Origin: Planctomyces sp. SH-PL62
Lineage (GTDB): Bacteria > Planctomycetota > Planctomycetia > Isosphaerales > Isosphaeraceae
Reading direction: 5' to 3'
Length of the DNA: 64,000 bases
Assembly (NCBI RefSeq): GCF_001610895.1
Contig: NZ_CP011273.1
Location: 4,216,001 to 4,280,000, forward strand
The position numbers and the translations under genes are program-made. Positions 1 to 9,390 of this stretch are shown piece after piece (within the stretch, counting starts at the first letter, position 1; each line of letters opens with the position of its first letter). Under the pieces are notes generated by a model. It searched no databases and was not told where the DNA came from. It was given only the letters and a program-made list of their open reading frames with translations.

Positions 1-1053
1 GAAGGCTCGGAACTGGTAGTACTCGTTGTGGCTGATCGGGTCGAACTTGTGATCGTGGCACTTCGCGCAGTCGAACGTCAGGCCCAGGAAGGCTTTCCCG
101 GTGTGCTCGACGACCTCTTCAAGCCACGTGTTGCGGTTGAACTTGAAATAGCTGCGGGCGAGGAATCCGGTGGCGCGGAGACGATCCGGGTCTTCGGGGG
201 TCGTCTCGTCGGCGGCGATCATCTCGCGGACCATCTGGTCGTAGCCCTTGTCGGCCTCCAGAGATTCCAGGATCCAGTCCCGCCAGTGCCAGATGTGTTT
301 CTGGCTGTTGCGCAGCTCGGCGCCGAGCCCCCACCAATCGCTGTACCGCCAGATGTCCATCCAGTGCCGTCCCCAGCGCTCGGCGTGGGCCTTGCCGTCG
401 AGCAGGCGATCGACCAGCTTTTCATAGGCGTCGGGCGATTCGTCACTCAGGAAGGCGTCCTGTTCCTCGGCCGTCGGCGGCAGGCCGATCAGGTCGAGGT
501 ACACCCGACGGAGCAGCAGACTTTTCGGCGCCGGCCCCACCGGGGTCAGACCCTTCTCACTCCAGCTTGAAGCGAGGAATGCGTCGATGGGGTTTGCGCG
601 GCCCGGGGCCTCGGTCGATGGGACGAGCGGTCGGACCGGGGCGCGAAACGCCCAGTGCTCGCGAGGGTCGGGCTCGGGGGCGTCGTCGGGAGGAGCCACG
701 GCTCCCTGGTCGATCCAGGTCTTGATCAGCTTGATCTGCTCGCCGCTCAACGCCTCACCGTCGCCAGGGGGGGGCATCCTCCCCTCCCCTTCCTCGGCGA
801 TCAGGTCCATCAGCACGCTCTCGTCGCTCTTCCCCGGTTCAATCGCCGGCCCGCCGAGGCCTCCCTCGATGAGGGATTTCACCGAGTCCGTGCGAAGCTC
901 GCTCTTCTGTTTCAGGGTTCCGTGGCAGGAGTAGCACCGGACCGAGAGGATCGGCTTGATTTGCTTGACGTAGTCGACCGCCTCGTCCGCCGAAGCCTGG
1001 CTCGGCGTGAGAATCCAGCCGAGGCCGGCGATCAGGAGTAGGGCCCAACGCAT
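1..1053 (-). CDS. PSCyt1/DUF1549 cytochrome-domain protein, 5' part only (runs off window start)
   Basis: 351 codons are open from an ATG at 1053 to the window edge, so the C-terminal half (expected DUF1553) is missing. The start has a strong AAGGAG Shine-Dalgarno a few bases upstream. A short signal peptide ending near SQASA is followed by a PSCyt1-type heme site (CYSCH, about residues 41-45), then MPPPGDG and WIDQGA segments. DUF1549 follows, with RRVYLDLIGLPPT and the second heme-like motif CAKCHDHKFDP near the edge. These planctomycete proteins are exported and thought to be redox or polysaccharide-utilisation related, but no reaction is established. Its usual DUF1501 partner would lie outside the window. 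Confidence 0.93.
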   Translation of the reverse strand, partial: MRWALLLIAGLGWILTPSQASADEAVDYVKQIKPILSVRCYSCHGTLKQKSELRTDSVKSLIEGGLGGPAIEPGKSDESVLMDLIAEEGEGRMPPPGDGEALSGEQIKLIKTWIDQGAVAPPDDAPEPDPREHWAFRAPVRPLVPSTEAPGRANPIDAFLASSWSEKGLTPVGPAPKSLLLRRVYLDLIGLPPTAEEQDAFLSDESPDAYEKLVDRLLDGKAHAERWGRHWMDIWRYSDWWGLGAELRNSQKHIWHWRDWILESLEADKGYDQMVREMIAADETTPEDPDRLRATGFLARSYFKFNRNTWLEEVVEHTGKAFLGLTFDCAKCHDHKFDPISHNEYYQFRAF

Positions 1054-1406
1054 CCTGAGGGATCTCCTTCGTTCCAGCCTGAGCCGCGTCGATCTCTCGA
1101 CCCACCGGCGGTCGGACGATCTTTCCTGGGTCCGAGTACGGTTGTTGAACATAGGTAGGATAACAGAACGCCGGGGGCCGGTGGTAGTGTGCGGCGATCG
1201 CTCGCGACGCCTCGCAAGGCCTCTGATGTTCCGCGGATCGGTCATGCCGATGGCCCGACGTCACCTGTCTACAACGATCTTGAGGGTCCGACCGGATCGG
1301 CCGGGACGGCGTCAAAGGATTTCAAAACGGGCAACAGGACGAATTCGATTCGAGTGATACAATCCCTATTAGATACGCCATCCCGAGAAGAGGCACCGAG
1401 GTCGCC
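1054..1406. promoter_or_regulatory. Divergent intergenic region between PSCyt gene and cheW
   Basis: About 350 bases without a credible gene separate the minus-strand cytochrome gene from the chemotaxis operon and must hold the start signals of both. On the plus strand TACAAT at 1358-1363 is the best -10 candidate, about 37 nt upstream of the cheW start. No good -35 box is visible, so the promoter call is weak. Confidence 0.35.
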
Positions 1407-1913
1407 ATGAGTCACGACGCCCCATCGACGCCGGCGGCTGCGCGAGGCGAGAGTCCGATCCTGCAATTCGTCGGGTTCCGCCTCGGCGACGAGGATTACG
1501 CCATCGCGATCACCCGGATCCAGGAGATCATCTTGATGAAGCCGATCACTCGGCTTCCTCAGGCGCCCGACCACATCGAAGGGCTGATCAACCTGAGGGG
1601 CGCGGTGATCCCGGTGGTCAGCCTTCGGAGACGATTCGGCCAGGCGGCGCGCGATTTCGACGAGGAGACGCGTACGATCGTCGTGAACGTCCAGGGCAAG
1701 ACGGTCGGCTGCATCGTCGACGCCGTGACCCAGGTCATGCGGATCAATCGCGACCAGATCCAGCCGTCTCCCCTGGCCTCGGCCGGCGGCTCCTGCCGCT
1801 ATGTGTCGGGCCTGGCGAGGCTCGGGGAACGACTCCTGATCATGCTCGACGTCGAGAGCCTTCTTCAGTTCGAGGAGCCGGCGGTCCCGTCGACCGCTGG
1901 GCCGGCGGCGTGA
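1407..1913 (+). CDS. cheW: Chemotaxis coupling protein CheW
   Basis: The 168-residue protein is essentially one CheW domain (about residues 20-155) that would bridge CheA and the receptor in the cytoplasm. The family pattern is clear: an FRLGDEDYAI start, ITRLPQAPDHIEGLINLRG in the first half, IPVVSLRRRF and a late CIVDAV..V segment. A Ser/Pro/Ala-rich N-terminal tail of about 18 residues precedes it. It is the first gene of the nine-gene che cluster, 80 bases ahead of the receptor gene. Confidence 0.95.
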   Translation: MSHDAPSTPAAARGESPILQFVGFRLGDEDYAIAITRIQEIILMKPITRLPQAPDHIEGLINLRGAVIPVVSLRRRFGQAARDFDEETRTIVVNVQGKTVGCIVDAVTQVMRINRDQIQPSPLASAGGSCRYVSGLARLGERLLIMLDVESLLQFEEPAVPSTAGPAA

Positions 1914-1993
1914 ATTCGCCCGCGATCGGCGAGTTCCGTCCGTCCGATGTGGATGATCCCCCAGGTCTCGCGTGAGGCGAGGTTGCAGACCCC

Positions 1994-4513
1994 ATGAAGC
2001 CCGAATCGACCGACCAGCACGCGGAGTCCCTCCCCTCGCCCGATTCGCGGCCCGCCGAGACGCCGGACGCCCCGGCGGCCAAGGCGAGCCGGAAGCGGAC
2101 GTCGTCCGGGGCTTCGTCTTCGAAGACGCGCCGCGGCCTGGCGGCGACGGCCGACCCGCTCAGAGCCGCCGATCTCCGTTCCGGGGACGCGGCCAGGGTG
2201 GACGAGGCTCGGGCCGACACCCACGTCTTGACCGCGACCCTGACGGCCCTGGCCGAATCCGAGACGATCGACGAGACGATCCGAGCGGTCCTCGACGTCG
2301 TCCGCGACCAGCTCGGCTGGGATTACGCCTCATACTGGAAGGTCGACTCGACGGGGAAGACGCTGGCCTTCGAGTTCGACTCCGGGAGGATCTCGGAGGA
2401 GTTCGAGCGGTACTCGCGATCGGCCCGATTCCGCGAGGGGGAAGGGCTCGCCGGCCAGGCCTGGCAGGCTCGCGACGTCACGGTCCTGGAGGACCCGTCG
2501 GCGGCGCGCGACTGCGGACGCTGCACGATGGCGGCCCGCGTCGGGATCCGGACCGCGCTGGCGATCCCCATCGTGGTCGAGGGCCGCGTCGTCGGAACGA
2601 TCGACTTCTTGACGAGCCGGGAGGCCGCGGTCGACTTCGAGCGTCGCGAAGTGCTCCGGGCGATCGGCCGGATCGCCTCCGACAAGATCGCGAAGCTCGG
2701 AAAGCAGGCGGAGCTGACCCGGATGCGTCAACTGGTCGAGAACGCGCCGGTCAACATGATGTTCGCCGACGCCGACCTGAAGATCCAGTACATGAACCCG
2801 TGCGCACGCAAGACGCTGGAGAAGCTCGAAGCGTATCTGCCGCTGCGAGTCGACCAGATGATCGGGGCTTCGATCGACGTCTTCCATAAAGACCCCACGC
2901 ATCAACGGAAATTGCTGACCGACGGGGGCCAGCTGCCGCGGATGCGGACCATCGAGGTCGGGCCGGAGCTGTTCGAGCTGCTGGTCACGCCGATGAAGGA
3001 CGAGCGAGGGCGGTATTTGTTCCCGATGGTCACGTGGGAGGTCGTCACGGAACGAGTCCGCAGCTCGAATCGGGAGGCGGAACTTCAGGCCGACGCGACG
3101 GCGATGGTCCGGCTCCTGACCGCCCTGGGGGGTGTCGCGACGGTCTCCGAGGCCGCCGAGGTGGCTCTGTCGACGGTTCGCGACGCGTTCGGCTGGTGGT
3201 ACGGATCGTTCTGGGAGGTCGACCCGTCCGACGGCCGACTGCGCTGGGTCGCCGACTCGGGCTCGGTCGACGAGGAGTTCCGCCGGGTCAGCTCGGTTTC
3301 GCGGTTTCGCGAGGGGGAAGGGCTCAACGGCCAGGCCTGGCAGACCCGCGACCTCGTGTTCGTCCCCGACCTTGGAGAGATGCAGGGCTGTTCCCGGGCG
3401 CCCGTGGCCAAGCGGAACGGCCTCAAGTCGGGCGTCTGCTTCCCGATCCTGGTCGACGGCCGGGTGATCGGGACGATGGACTTCTTCACGAAAGACCTGG
3501 TCCAGCCGTCGACGAACCGCCTGGAGACGCTTCGGAGCGTCGGCCGCCAGGTCTCGGTCGCCCTGGAGCGGGTCGATCGACAGGCGCAGATCGATCAGAG
3601 CAAGCGTGACCTGGAGTCGAAGGTCGGCCGGCTGATGGAAGTCGCGCGAGCGGCGGCGGAAGGCGACCTCACCGTCACGATCGACGTCCAGGGCGACGAC
3701 GACCTGGGCCGTCTCGGTCGGGCCCTGGCTCGGATGATCGCCGACCTCAAGGAGGTGATCGGCCAGGTGGTCGAGTCGGCGAGCCAGTTCGCCGAAGGGT
3801 CGCGGGTGGTGGCTGAGAGCGCCAGCTATCTCAGCGAATCGGCCCAGAATCAGGCGGCGACCGTCGAGGAGATGTCGGCCTCGGTTCAGCAGCTGTCGCA
3901 GGCCATCAACGACATCGACAAGAACGCGGTCTCGGCCGCCGGCCTGGCCGACAAGACGTCGCACCTGGCCAAGCAGGGAGGCGAGTCGGTCGAGCAAGCG
4001 ATCGAGGCGATGGTCCTGATCAAGAAATCCAGCGAGCAGGTCAGCGACATCATCCAGGTCATCAGCGAAATCGCCAGCCAGACGAACCTGCTGGCGCTCA
4101 ACGCGGCGATCGAGGCCGCCCGCGCCGGCGAGCACGGGCTGGGATTCGCCGTCGTGGCCGACGAAGTCCGGAAACTGGCCGAACGATCCAGCGCCGCCGC
4201 CAAGGAGATCACCGCTCTCATCAAGGAATCGACCCGACGGGTGGCCGATGGCGCGAGCCTGTCGGAGAAGGCCGGCGAGTCGCTCTCGCGGATCGTCCAG
4301 GGGGTCGAGGAGACGGCCGGCAGCATCGCCAAGATCGCCGGCGCGACCCGCGAGCAGTCCGAGGCGTCCGCCGAGGTGGAGACGGCCATTCAGAACGTCT
4401 CCAGCCTCACCGAGACCAACGCCTCCAGCTCCGAGGAACTCTCCGCCAGCGCCGAGGAACTGGGCGCACAGGCAGCCTCGCTCAAGCAGGTGATCTCCGG
4501 GTTCAAGGTTTGA
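1994..4513 (+). CDS. Soluble methyl-accepting chemotaxis receptor with GAF-PAS-GAF-HAMP-MCP domains
   Basis: This 839-residue protein has no signal peptide or membrane segment, so it should be a cytoplasmic receptor. Domains in order: a Ser/Ala-rich basic N-terminus; GAF1 (about 83-233); a PAS-like domain (about 243-355, beginning [20 protein letters not shown]); GAF2 (about 371-532); a HAMP-like linker (about 545-595); and the MCP coiled coil with its conserved hairpin tip (about 690-735, [16 protein letters not shown] and [16 protein letters not shown]). Both GAF domains share FREGEGLxGQAWQ and a Cys at the same place (DCGRC in GAF1, GCSRA in GAF2), suggesting an internal duplication. The ligand is unknown. 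It is co-directional with cheW and sits within the operon. Confidence 0.93.
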   Translation: MKPESTDQHAESLPSPDSRPAETPDAPAAKASRKRTSSGASSSKTRRGLAATADPLRAADLRSGDAARVDEARADTHVLTATLTALAESETIDETIRAVLDVVRDQLGWDYASYWKVDSTGKTLAFEFDSGRISEEFERYSRSARFREGEGLAGQAWQARDVTVLEDPSAARDCGRCTMAARVGIRTALAIPIVVEGRVVGTIDFLTSREAAVDFERREVLRAIGRIASDKIAKLGKQAELTRMRQLVENAPVNMMFADADLKIQYMNPCARKTLEKLEAYLPLRVDQMIGASIDVFHKDPTHQRKLLTDGGQLPRMRTIEVGPELFELLVTPMKDERGRYLFPMVTWEVVTERVRSSNREAELQADATAMVRLLTALGGVATVSEAAEVALSTVRDAFGWWYGSFWEVDPSDGRLRWVADSGSVDEEFRRVSSVSRFREGEGLNGQAWQTRDLVFVPDLGEMQGCSRAPVAKRNGLKSGVCFPILVDGRVIGTMDFFTKDLVQPSTNRLETLRSVGRQVSVALERVDRQAQIDQSKRDLESKVGRLMEVARAAAEGDLTVTIDVQGDDDLGRLGRALARMIADLKEVIGQVVESASQFAEGSRVVAESASYLSESAQNQAATVEEMSASVQQLSQAINDIDKNAVSAAGLADKTSHLAKQGGESVEQAIEAMVLIKKSSEQVSDIIQVISEIASQTNLLALNAAIEAARAGEHGLGFAVVADEVRKLAERSSAAAKEITALIKESTRRVADGASLSEKAGESLSRIVQGVEETAGSIAKIAGATREQSEASAEVETAIQNVSSLTETNASSSEELSASAEELGAQAASLKQVISGFKV

Positions 4514-4568
4514 GCCGCCGAGGAATGATCTTATCGCGTCTATCCACCTCGGGCGTCCGGAGGGGTCC

Positions 4569-4964
4569 ATGCGAATTTCCTTTCGGGCCACGCAAAGTTT
4601 CAGCGAGTCCGACGACGAGGTCGTTTCGGCGGGCGTCGCCACGGGCGACGACTGGGACGACGCGGGGGGCGGCTATCTGATCTTCGCGCGGAACGCCGAC
4701 CCGAGCCTTCCCCTCGAGGAGTGGGAACAGGACGGCCTCCACTTCGAGTACAAGGATCAGCTTTACGGCGATTACGGCCTCGTCGCCGCATGCCGGCTCG
4801 GCAGCGACCGACTCTCGGTGAATCTCTCGAGGCCGATCGACGAGTTGGCGGGCGTCGAGGGGTTCGACGTCGCGCTGTCGATCGACGACGAGAGCTATGA
4901 GAATCTTCGCGAGGGGCTGCTACGAATTTTCCAGGGCACCCGCGCCAGCCTGACGATCGAATGA
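4569..4964 (+). CDS. Small Imm10-like protein of unknown function inside the che operon
   Basis: A 131-residue acidic protein lies between the receptor gene and cheR. Its last four bases (ATGA) overlap the upstream possible start of cheR, so translation looks coupled. The pattern is beta-rich: YLIFAR, then a HFEYKDQLYGDYG segment, a strand with LSVNLS, and a final helix DDESYENLREGLLRIF. From memory of the family this resembles Imm10-type immunity proteins. That assignment is inference and no toxin gene is nearby. A more likely role here is an accessory scaffold of the chemosensory array. It is not a standard che gene. Confidence 0.75.
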   Translation: MRISFRATQSFSESDDEVVSAGVATGDDWDDAGGGYLIFARNADPSLPLEEWEQDGLHFEYKDQLYGDYGLVAACRLGSDRLSVNLSRPIDELAGVEGFDVALSIDDESYENLREGLLRIFQGTRASLTIE

Positions 4965-5002
4965 CCGCATCGCCGCCTCAACCTTCACGGTGTCCACCCT
5001 CC

Positions 5003-5830
5003 ATGAATCTCGTCGAGCTGACCGACGCCGAGTTCGTCAAGTTCCGCGACCTGATCTACCGGGCTTCCGGGATCCTGATCGGCGAGAACAAGCGCGTGCT
5101 GGTGTCGAACCGGGTTCGGCGGAGACTTCGGGCTACCGGGATCGCCGGGTACTCGCAGTATTTCGACTTCCTACGATCCCCGGCCGGCACCTCCGAGATG
5201 CAGCCGTTCCTCGACGTGGTGACGACGAACGAGACGTATTTCTTCCGCGATGCATCGCACTATCAATGGCTCGGCGACGAGTATCTCAGCGGCGCGATCC
5301 AGGAGGCGTCGGCGAGGCGACGGCCGCGTTCGCTCCGGCTCTGGTCGGCCGCGTGCAGCACGGGTGAGGAACCGTATTCGATGGCCCTCAAGCTCACGGC
5401 CCGTCGCAGGGAACTGGCCGGCTGGCGCCTCGAGATCCTGGGGACCGACCTGAGCGCCTCGGTCCTGGCCACCGCCCGCTCCGGCGTCTACGACGATCGG
5501 GCGCTGCATCGGGTCGGCCCGGACGATCGCCGCACCTATTTCGACGAGTCCCCCCCGGGACGTTGGACCCTCAAGCCAGAGATTCGATCGATGGTCACGT
5601 TTCGATCCCACAACCTGCTCTTCCCGCTCGGCGGCGAGCCCTTCGACTGTATTTTCCTCAAGAACGTCTTGATCTACTTCGACGCGGCCAGCAAGCGGAA
5701 GGTGGTCGACGTCATCCTCGCGGCCCTGGCCCGGGGGGGAAACCTAGTCATCGGGCCGACGGAGGGGATTCAAGGGATGCTGGGCTCTCTTGAGAAGGTC
5801 AAGCCCTGGCTCTATCGGAAGGGGGGCTGA
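5003..5830 (+). CDS. cheR: Chemotaxis protein methyltransferase CheR
   Basis: CheR uses S-adenosylmethionine to methylate receptor glutamates. The all-alpha N-terminal domain (LTDAEFVKFRDLIYRASGI and the arginine-rich VSNRVRRRL helix) precedes the Rossmann methyltransferase domain. Family motifs are intact: TTNETYFFRD, SAACSTGEEPYSMAL (AdoMet loop), GTDLSASVL and FLKNVLIYFD. The ATG at 5003 starts where the family similarity begins. An in-frame ATG at 4961 would add 14 residues and overlap the upstream stop as ATGA, and it may be the coupled start. No C-terminal VWR-binding extension is seen. Confidence 0.95.
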   Translation: MNLVELTDAEFVKFRDLIYRASGILIGENKRVLVSNRVRRRLRATGIAGYSQYFDFLRSPAGTSEMQPFLDVVTTNETYFFRDASHYQWLGDEYLSGAIQEASARRRPRSLRLWSAACSTGEEPYSMALKLTARRRELAGWRLEILGTDLSASVLATARSGVYDDRALHRVGPDDRRTYFDESPPGRWTLKPEIRSMVTFRSHNLLFPLGGEPFDCIFLKNVLIYFDAASKRKVVDVILAALARGGNLVIGPTEGIQGMLGSLEKVKPWLYRKGG

Positions 5831-5839
5831 GGCCCAGCG

Positions 5840-8161
5840 ATGTCGGATTTCAACCTGGCCGATCTCCTGCCCTTCTACCTCGATGAGACCGACGAGAATA
5901 TCGCGGCGCTCAACGACGCCCTCCTGCGCCTGGAGCTGGACCCGGCCGACGCCAAGGCGCTCGCCGAAGCCTTCCGGATGTTCCACAGCATCAAAGGCGC
6001 CTCGGTGGTCATGGGCTTCGACGGGGTCAACCGGCTGACGCACGTCCTGGAAAGTCTCTTCGACCAGCTCCGCACCAAGAAACGCGAGCTGGACCGGCCG
6101 GTCCTCGACCTGACGTTCCGATGCCTGGACGAACTGCGCGACTATCACCGCGAGCTTCGGGGCGAGAACCGGAGCGATCGCGACCTCGCCGGCCTCACGA
6201 GTGAGGTCGAAGTCGCCCTCTCGACCCCTTCGACGGCTCCTGCCCCGACTCCCGAACCCGCCTCGAGTCCTCGCCCGGCTGCGGCCCCGCCCCCGGCCCC
6301 GGCATCGCCCTCGACGGCGGCTCAGCCTCCGGACGCCGATCTGACGGCGACCGTCCGGGTGGTCGTGGAGTTCGAGCCCCATCTGCAACTCGTCGACATG
6401 AAGGCCCGCCTCGTCGCCGAACGGCTCGCGGGGAAGGGTCGAATCACCGCCTCGGATCCGCCGTTGGAACGGCTGGAGGAGTTCGAGACGCTCGCCGCGT
6501 TCACCGTCTGGCTGGCCGGCGTGAGCGACCTCGAGGAACTTCGCGCCCTGGCCGACGTGGACGGCGTGCTGCAGGTCCTGGTCGAGCTGGCCGACGAGGC
6601 GGGACCTGGAGAGGAGGATGCTCCCGTTTCGGCACCCGAAATCGCCGACTCGGAACCCGCGGACGAACCGGAGACCGCGGCCGCGACCGTCCAGCCAGAC
6701 GCCCCGGCACCGGCCCCCCCCGCTCGCAAGGCGAGGATCGTCGAGACGATCCGAGTTGACAGCGATCGGCTCGACAATTTGATGAATCTGGCCGGCGAGC
6801 TGGTCATCAACAAGGCCCGGTTCATCGACGTCGCCAAGGGACTCGACGAGGCGCTTCGCGGGGCCGACGCCCGCAGCCTGGCCGTCGAGACGGAGGAGCG
6901 GCTGGACACGATCATGCGGGGCCTCGACCGGGCGCTCGGCGGGGTGGGCGTCAAGGCGGCCGACGGCGAGGTCGACCGCTGGGCGGGGCAGGTCCGTCGG
7001 CTCCGAGACGACTTCCGCGCCATCCGAGGCGAACTGGACCGCCTCCGCCAGGGGCGGGAACGCCTCAAGTCCCTGGCCGACGCCATCCACAGCCTGGGAC
7101 GGGTGGCCGACGGGCTCCAGAAAGGGGTCCTGGAGACCCGGATGGTCCCGATCGGCCCGCTTTTCGAGCGATTCCGGCGCGTGATCCGCGACCTGTGCCT
7201 GGCCTCGGGCAAGGAGGTCGTGCTAAGAATCGACGGCGAGAAGACCGAGCTGGACAAGAGGATGATCGACGAGCTGAGCGACCCGCTCATCCACATGGTC
7301 CGCAACTCGGTGGACCACGGCCTCGAACCGCCCGACGCCCGCGAGGTCGCCGGCAAGTCTCGCGCGGGGACGGTTTCGCTCCAGGCTTCGCACCGTGGCA
7401 ACAGCGTGGTCATCACCGTCGGCGACGACGGCCGGGGGATCGACTGCGAGCGGATCCGAGGCAAGATCGTCTCCAAGGGGCTCGTCGGCCGGGTCGAGGC
7501 CGCTGAGATGACCGATCGCGAACTGGTCCCGTTCATCTGGCATCCGGGCCTCAGCACCGCCGAGACCGTCTCCGAGATCTCCGGTCGCGGCGTGGGCATG
7601 GACATCGTGAAGGAGCGGATCGGCAACCTCAATGGAAGCGTCGACGTCCGCTCCACGCCCGGTCAGGGGACCGTCTTCACGATCCGACTCCCGCTGACGC
7701 TGGCTATCATGTCGAGCCTCCTCGTCAGGATCTACGACGAGGTCTACGCCCTACCGCTGGACCACATCGACGAAATCGTCGAGATTCGAGGGGACCGTAT
7801 CGCCTCGGTCCAGGGGCGGCCGACGATCGAGATCCGAGGACGATTCCTGACGCTGGCGACGCTCGGCGACCTGTTCCGCTGGGGCGGCGGTCGACATCCC
7901 TCGGCGGTCGAGGCGCCTCGGCCCGGCGACGGCGGCCATTCGTTCCACGTCGTGATCGTCCAGAACGGCGAGACCACGATCGGCCTGGTCGTCGATCAGC
8001 TTATCGGCATGCAAGAAGTCGTCCTCAAATCGCTCGAACGGAACTACCGGCCCGTCGCCGGGCTTTCCGGCGCGAGTATCCTGGGGGACGGACGGGTCTC
8101 CTTGATCCTGGACGTCGACGCCCTGGTCGACGCCGCCACTCGACCCGGGGGACGCGCATGA
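5840..8161 (+). CDS. cheA: Chemotaxis histidine kinase CheA
   Basis: 773 residues with the full CheA order. The Hpt (P1) domain has phospho-acceptor His49 in FHSIKGA. A Pro/Ala-rich linker (about 128-162) leads to a P2-like domain (about 170-250), then another acidic/Pro linker. P3 dimerisation starts at RVDSDRLDNLMNLAGELVINKARF and carries an insertion of about 70 residues between its helices. The P4 ATPase has HMVRNSVDHGLE, DDGRGID and GRGVGMDIV, and a CheW-like P5 ends the protein. It should phosphorylate the CheY and CheB encoded downstream. The stop overlaps the cheC start as ATGA, so the two are translationally coupled. Confidence 0.96.
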   Translation: MSDFNLADLLPFYLDETDENIAALNDALLRLELDPADAKALAEAFRMFHSIKGASVVMGFDGVNRLTHVLESLFDQLRTKKRELDRPVLDLTFRCLDELRDYHRELRGENRSDRDLAGLTSEVEVALSTPSTAPAPTPEPASSPRPAAAPPPAPASPSTAAQPPDADLTATVRVVVEFEPHLQLVDMKARLVAERLAGKGRITASDPPLERLEEFETLAAFTVWLAGVSDLEELRALADVDGVLQVLVELADEAGPGEEDAPVSAPEIADSEPADEPETAAATVQPDAPAPAPPARKARIVETIRVDSDRLDNLMNLAGELVINKARFIDVAKGLDEALRGADARSLAVETEERLDTIMRGLDRALGGVGVKAADGEVDRWAGQVRRLRDDFRAIRGELDRLRQGRERLKSLADAIHSLGRVADGLQKGVLETRMVPIGPLFERFRRVIRDLCLASGKEVVLRIDGEKTELDKRMIDELSDPLIHMVRNSVDHGLEPPDAREVAGKSRAGTVSLQASHRGNSVVITVGDDGRGIDCERIRGKIVSKGLVGRVEAAEMTDRELVPFIWHPGLSTAETVSEISGRGVGMDIVKERIGNLNGSVDVRSTPGQGTVFTIRLPLTLAIMSSLLVRIYDEVYALPLDHIDEIVEIRGDRIASVQGRPTIEIRGRFLTLATLGDLFRWGGGRHPSAVEAPRPGDGGHSFHVVIVQNGETTIGLVVDQLIGMQEVVLKSLERNYRPVAGLSGASILGDGRVSLILDVDALVDAATRPGGRA

Positions 8162-8802
8162 GCCTCCTGAACGAAGTACAGAAACGCATGCTCCAGACGA
8201 TCCTGGGCCGAGGGGCCGAGGGGGCGTCGCAGGCGATCTCTCGATGGATCGGCGAGCCGGTCCGGCTCCTGCCCGGCGAGGTCGAGCAGGTCGAACTGGC
8301 GGCGGCGGCCGAGGCGCTCGGGCCGCCGGAAGGCCTGGTCGCCGCCTGCCTGATGGGCCTCACCGGGCCGCTTGGGGGTTCGATCCTCCTCTGTTTCGAG
8401 GACCGCGCCGGCCTGGCGCTGGTCGACCTGCTCCTTCGCCAGCCGATCGGCACGACGACGGAATGGGGCGAGGTCGAACGGTCGGCGGCGATGGAGACGG
8501 CCAACATCGTCGGCTGCGCCTACCTCAACGCCCTGGCCGCTCACCTGCCGTCGAGCCTGGGGACGACGACGGCCGGCGAGCTGGCGCCGACGCCTCCGGT
8601 CTTCTTCCACGAGTTCGCCGGGAGCCTGCTCCAGTTCGCCCTGATCAACCAGGCTCTGGACCTGGACAAGGTCCTGCTCGTGAGGACGACCTTCGAGACG
8701 GGCGGGGCCGGCGCGCGGTTGGATTGGAACCTGCTCTTCATTCCCGACGCCCCCTCGCTCGCCGCGTTGGCGACGGCCCTGGCCGGCGGGGACGCCGCCT
8801 GA
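8158..8802 (+). CDS. cheC: CheC-family CheY-P phosphatase
   Basis: A 214-residue CheC-like protein overlaps cheA by four bases and is followed immediately by cheD, its usual partner. The second active-site helix keeps the D/S-x3-E-x2-N pattern as SAAMETAN within VERSAAMETANIVGCAYLNAL. The corresponding first helix (near EGASQAISRWIGEPVRL) lacks the E-x2-N pair, so only one functional centre is predicted. The core carries ACLMGLTGPLGGSILLCF and ALVDLLL. The expected role is dephosphorylation of CheY-P and regulation of CheD. The protein is slightly longer than classic CheC because of its N-terminal helix. Confidence 0.88.
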   Translation: MSLLNEVQKRMLQTILGRGAEGASQAISRWIGEPVRLLPGEVEQVELAAAAEALGPPEGLVAACLMGLTGPLGGSILLCFEDRAGLALVDLLLRQPIGTTTEWGEVERSAAMETANIVGCAYLNALAAHLPSSLGTTTAGELAPTPPVFFHEFAGSLLQFALINQALDLDKVLLVRTTFETGGAGARLDWNLLFIPDAPSLAALATALAGGDAA

Positions 8803-8817
8803 CCCGATCGGAGGCCG

Positions 8818-9336
8818 GTGCACGTGGCCCAGGAATCGGACGCAAACAGTATGGTCTCGGTGGCGATCGGCCGCTGGGGAGTCGCCGCGGCGCCGTCGCG
8901 GCTGCGCACGCTGCTGGGCTCGTGCGTGGGGGTCGTCCTCCACGACCGATCGGCGAAGCTGGGCGGGTTGGCCCACATCGTCCTTCCCGATTCCCGAGGA
9001 GTCGTCGATCAGCCGGGAAAGTATGCGGACACGGCGATTCCGGCCCTGATCGCCGAACTCGAGAAGTTGATGCGGGGGAAGGCGGCCGGGAGGCTGGTCG
9101 CGAAGCTCGCCGGGGGAGCGAGCATGTTCCAGGTCGGTCCGCCGGGGGCGGCAGCCGCGCCGACCCGGAATATCGGCCGGATGAATCAGGAGGCCGTGGA
9201 GGCGATCCTCGCCACCCTGCGAATCCCGATCCTCGCCCGCGACCTGGGCGGCGACGGGGGCCGGAATCTCATCTTCGACCCGGCCACCGGACGGGTCCAG
9301 GTCCGGACGCCGGGGGGCGTCGAGCGCGAGATCTAG
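8818..9336 (+). CDS. cheD: Chemoreceptor glutamine deamidase CheD
   Basis: 172 residues from a GTG start. A GGAGG lies only three bases upstream of that GTG, so an in-frame ATG at 8851 is a possible alternative start. Catalytic residues of the family are visible: Cys36 in LLGSCVGVVLHD and His53 in GGLAHIVLPDS. KLAGGASMF and GRMNQEAVEAIL follow as expected. CheD deamidates or de-esterifies receptor glutamines and is controlled by CheC, whose gene lies directly upstream. Confidence 0.95.
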   Translation: MHVAQESDANSMVSVAIGRWGVAAAPSRLRTLLGSCVGVVLHDRSAKLGGLAHIVLPDSRGVVDQPGKYADTAIPALIAELEKLMRGKAAGRLVAKLAGGASMFQVGPPGAAAAPTRNIGRMNQEAVEAILATLRIPILARDLGGDGGRNLIFDPATGRVQVRTPGGVEREI

Positions 9337-9390
9337 GTTCCTGATGCTAGACTTGGGGGAGAGTCTCTCCCGAAGTTCTGGAGATCGTTC

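Noticed and set aside
1340-1406. Possible tRNA or riboswitch before cheW
   Set aside because: No cloverleaf or conserved aptamer pattern; just a -10-like TACAAT.
2330-4642. Long minus-strand ORF (770 codons) opposite the receptor gene
   Set aside because: Antisense shadow produced by GC-rich third positions; low-complexity Arg/Leu/Asp composition and no domain, while the plus strand encodes a full MCP.
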